DNA of 6,511 nucleotides from an uncultured Erysipelotrichaceae bacterium (GTDB lineage Bacteria > Bacillota_I > Bacilli_A > Erysipelotrichales > Erysipelotrichaceae), in assembly GCA_902803275.1 (NCBI GenBank), contig CADCPE010000017.1, positions 1 through 6,511 of the forward strand, read 5' to 3'. The position numbers and the translations under genes were made by a program. Positions 5,219 to 6,511 of this stretch are shown piece after piece (the first letter of the stretch is position 1; the number at the start of each line of letters is the position of its first letter). The notes beneath the pieces are model-generated. The model ran no database searches and was not told the DNA's origin. It saw only the letters and a list, made by a program, of their open reading frames with translations.

Positions 5219-5991
5219 AATCATATATTGGTGTTTTTGATTCCGGTCTGGGCGGTCTGACCTGTGTAAGAGAACTCATAAAGAAAATGCCTCATGAAAA
5301 CGTCATCTTCCTTGCCGACAACAAGAATGTTCCGTATGGCTCAAAGACCAGGGAACAGATCAGGGTTTTTTCCTATAACAATGTCCGTTTTCTCAACCGT
5401 TTTGTTCTGAAAGCTCTGATCGTTGCCTGCAATACTTCCGAAGCAAATGCCCGTGACATCATTGAAGAAAACGTCAATGTTCCGGTATATGGCGTCATAA
5501 GACCGGCTGTAAAAGCTGCACTTAAAGCCACAAAAAACGGAAAGATCGGACTTTTTGCGACCAGTCTGACTGTCAAGTCAAAAAAATATGAGACGACCCT
5601 GAGGGAATTAAACAATGATGTACGATTCTATTCATTGGAATGTCCAAAACTCGTTCCGATGATCGAAGAAGGAAAGTTTTCCGTTGATGATCAGGAAATG
5701 CTGGAAACGATCAGGGAGTATCTAGATCCGCTGCTTGAAAGCGGCATCGATACTCTGATCCTTGGCTGCACACATTATGATGTTCTGATCGATATCTTCA
5801 ACAGATATTATCCCAAGCTCAATGTCGTATCATCTTCAAGATGTGTAATCGATGAAGTCCTGAATGAGCTTAATATCAAAGAAGAAAAGGATGCCGAAAG
5901 AAAATACTTTACCACTTCCCTTGATGAGAGATTTGATAAAGTATCTAAAATGATCATAAATGATATCGAATATGAAACAGTGGATGTCTGA
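5215..5991 (+). CDS. murI: Glutamate racemase MurI, 258 aa
   Basis: Cofactor-independent racemase converting L-glutamate to D-glutamate for peptidoglycan; cytoplasmic. Visible: GVFDSGLGGLTCVREL (6-21) with Asp9 and Ser10; VPYGSKTREQI (39-49); ACNTSEAN (71-78) with catalytic Cys72; and LILGCTHYDVL (181-191) with catalytic Cys185 and His187. Both catalytic cysteines are present. Differences from the common pattern: ACNTSEA for ACNTASA, HYDVL for HYPLL, and FATSLTVKSKKYE where GT-x-GTV-x-S-x-x-Y is usual. An aspartate racemase is less likely, since the GVFDSGLGGLT start and the murD partner point to MurI. The ATG overlaps the murD stop (ATGA); AAGGAG (5195-5200) is 14 nt away, so translation probably depends on coupling to murD. 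The last codons lie inside the terminator hairpin. Confidence 0.95.
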   Translation: MKSYIGVFDSGLGGLTCVRELIKKMPHENVIFLADNKNVPYGSKTREQIRVFSYNNVRFLNRFVLKALIVACNTSEANARDIIEENVNVPVYGVIRPAVKAALKATKNGKIGLFATSLTVKSKKYETTLRELNNDVRFYSLECPKLVPMIEEGKFSVDDQEMLETIREYLDPLLESGIDTLILGCTHYDVLIDIFNRYYPKLNVVSSSRCVIDEVLNELNIKEEKDAERKYFTTSLDERFDKVSKMIINDIEYETVDV

Positions 5992-6010
5992 TAGGACATC
6001 CACTGTTTTG
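5975..6010 (+). terminator. Strong intrinsic terminator of murD-murI, with the stop codon in its loop
   Basis: Perfect 14-bp stem: AAACAGTGGATGTC (5975-5988), loop TGATAG (5989-5994), and GACATCCACTGTTT (5995-6008), followed by TGTTTT. The TGA stop of murI is the first three bases of the loop and the left arm encodes the last residues. In the opposite direction the stem lies 11 bp after the small minus-strand gene, but only TTT follows, so it would work less well for that gene. Confidence 0.88.
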
Positions 6011-6019
6011 TTTTACAGA

Positions 6020-6304
6020 TTAAACTGAATTCCACTTATTCCTGATAAGCTGACGGATCTGGCTTTCTTTAAGAGCTGAGGCAACTTTAAATACTGCTTC
6101 ACCAAACATATGCATATCAGCAAGAAAAGCATTGATAGCTACATCTACATCTGGATATTTCTCTCTTAAAGCTTTAACGATTTCATTGATATTTATGCCG
6201 CTGGCAGCATAGGCAGTTTCAGCGATTCCACGTATATCAATGCCACCGTTGGTCTGTTCCAATGACTCGTCATTAATTTCGTATTTACTGTTTTCCTTAT
6301 TCAT
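6020..6304 (-). CDS. Small protein with double-glycine-type leader, putative exported peptide precursor, 94 aa
   Basis: Not recognised as a named family. The N terminus YEINDESLEQTNGG (8-21) fits the leader of peptides processed by C39-peptidase ABC exporters: hydrophobic at -12 (Ile10), an acidic patch, Leu15 at -7, and Gly-Gly at -2/-1. Position -4 is Thr18 rather than the usual Val, Ile or Met. Cleavage after Gly21 would release a 73-residue product with nine basic and nine acidic residues, no cysteine, and probable amphipathic helices (about 38-50, 53-76, 79-90). Without cysteine, a lanthionine product is excluded; a class II bacteriocin-like, signalling or other secreted peptide is possible. 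AAAGGAG lies 8 nt before the ATG, with a promoter upstream, so it is a real gene. No exporter, immunity or modification gene is in the window. It lies 56 bp after rubrerythrin on the same strand. An ordinary cytoplasmic protein with a chance GG is the alternative. Confidence 0.6.
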   Translation of the reverse strand: MNKENSKYEINDESLEQTNGGIDIRGIAETAYAASGININEIVKALREKYPDVDVAINAFLADMHMFGEAVFKVASALKESQIRQLIRNKWNSV

Positions 6305-6312
6305 AAAACCAT

Positions 6313-6355
6313 CTCCTTTACATATATTTATACGATGTATCTAAACAAATGGCAG
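6313..6355 (-). promoter_or_regulatory. Promoter and ribosome site of the double-glycine gene
   Basis: Minus strand: CTGCCA (6350-6355, 4 of 6), 17-nt spacer, TATAAA (6327-6332). Predicted +1 is near 6320, followed by AAAGGAG (6313-6319) and 8 nt to the ATG, giving a leader of about 16 nt. The -35 starts 5 bp after the rubrerythrin stop. No terminator separates the two genes, so the gene may also be read from the rubrerythrin transcript. Confidence 0.55.
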
Positions 6356-6360
6356 GATAA

Positions 6361-6511
6361 TCAGTAGTTTTCGCAGTTTACCTCAAAGTATGACTGAGGA
6401 TGTGCACAGGTCGGACATACTTCCGGAGCTTCTGTCCCTACTACGATATGTCCGCAGTTGCGGCATTCCCAGACCTTGACCTCCGATTTCTTGAAGACCT
6501 CCTGAGCTTTG
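6361..6511 (-). CDS. rbr: Rubrerythrin, C-terminal rubredoxin domain (last 49 residues; 5' part off-window)
   Basis: Non-haem iron peroxidase of anaerobes: the N-terminal diiron four-helix domain (off-window) reduces hydrogen peroxide and the C-terminal rubredoxin-like FeS4 centre passes electrons to it. Here the last 49 codons read as the rubredoxin part: VWECRNCGHIVVG (start of the iron-binding loop, first C-x2-C), then APEVCPTCAHPQSYFEV (second C-x2-C), ending CENY-stop at 6361. All four iron-ligand cysteines are present, plus an extra Cys near the end. The frame is open to the window edge. A reverse rubrerythrin or stand-alone rubredoxin is less likely because the domain is preceded by coding sequence (KAQEVFKKSEVK), the usual linker from the diiron domain. 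Confidence 0.88.
   Translation of the reverse strand, partial: KAQEVFKKSEVKVWECRNCGHIVVGTEAPEVCPTCAHPQSYFEVNCENY

Noticed and set aside
5373..6035. Minus-strand frames (5373-5615, 5808-6035) opposite murI
   Set aside because: They run antisense to an intact glutamate racemase and show no start signals or domains.
6020..6304. Lanthipeptide precursor
   Set aside because: The region after the Gly-Gly has no cysteine, so lanthionine rings cannot form; no LanM- or LanB/C-type gene is in the window.

Overview
The window looks like core chromosome from a low-to-moderate GC, anaerobic Bacillota, plausibly Erysipelotrichia or a relative. The reasons are an EcfA1-type transporter ATPase, a delta-like RNA polymerase subunit (RpoE) with a short acidic tail, a class II fructose-bisphosphate aldolase, the MEP-pathway enzyme IspF, peptidoglycan precursor genes, and a rubrerythrin that fits an anaerobe. 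The taxonomic placement is inferred from gene content only. There are no rRNA or tRNA genes, insertion sequences or CRISPR arrays, and no stretch over 300 bases without a gene.

Layout. Positions 1-918 (minus strand) hold the 5' part of ecfA1 and, upstream of it, a DUF1893 gene that ends in its own compact terminator. fba (989-1954, plus) diverges from the DUF1893 gene and ends at a perfect 28-bp palindrome, which is probably a terminator shared with the convergent ispF. On the minus strand, a HAD-family phosphatase gene (3094-3096 start) overlaps ispF by 4 bp. A DUF1934-like gene and rpoE form a second minus-strand unit (3821-3152). murD and murI (3872-5991, plus) overlap by 4 bp and end in a strong hairpin. 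Downstream on the minus strand are a small gene with a double-glycine-type leader (6304-6020) and the 3' end of a rubrerythrin gene (6511-6361).

How the genes work together. MurI makes the D-glutamate that MurD adds to UDP-MurNAc-L-Ala, so that pair couples substrate supply to use. IspF makes an isoprenoid intermediate, and isoprenoids include the undecaprenyl carrier used for the same wall. Fba is glycolytic and RpoE modulates transcription.

Most interesting points. First, several genes (DUF1893, HAD, murD) have an exact TATAAT hexamer separated from the ATG by exactly 6 nt. That places the start codon at the predicted +1, so the mRNAs would be leaderless. rpoE, the DUF1934 gene and ecfA1 show nearly the same layout, whereas fba and the double-glycine gene have ordinary AAGGAG sites with the -10 further away. 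Second, the 94-residue protein at 6020-6304 is a candidate exported peptide or bacteriocin-like precursor with no transporter or immunity gene visible here. Third, two terminator hairpins contain the stop codon of the gene they terminate, and a third terminator overlaps the next gene's promoter.
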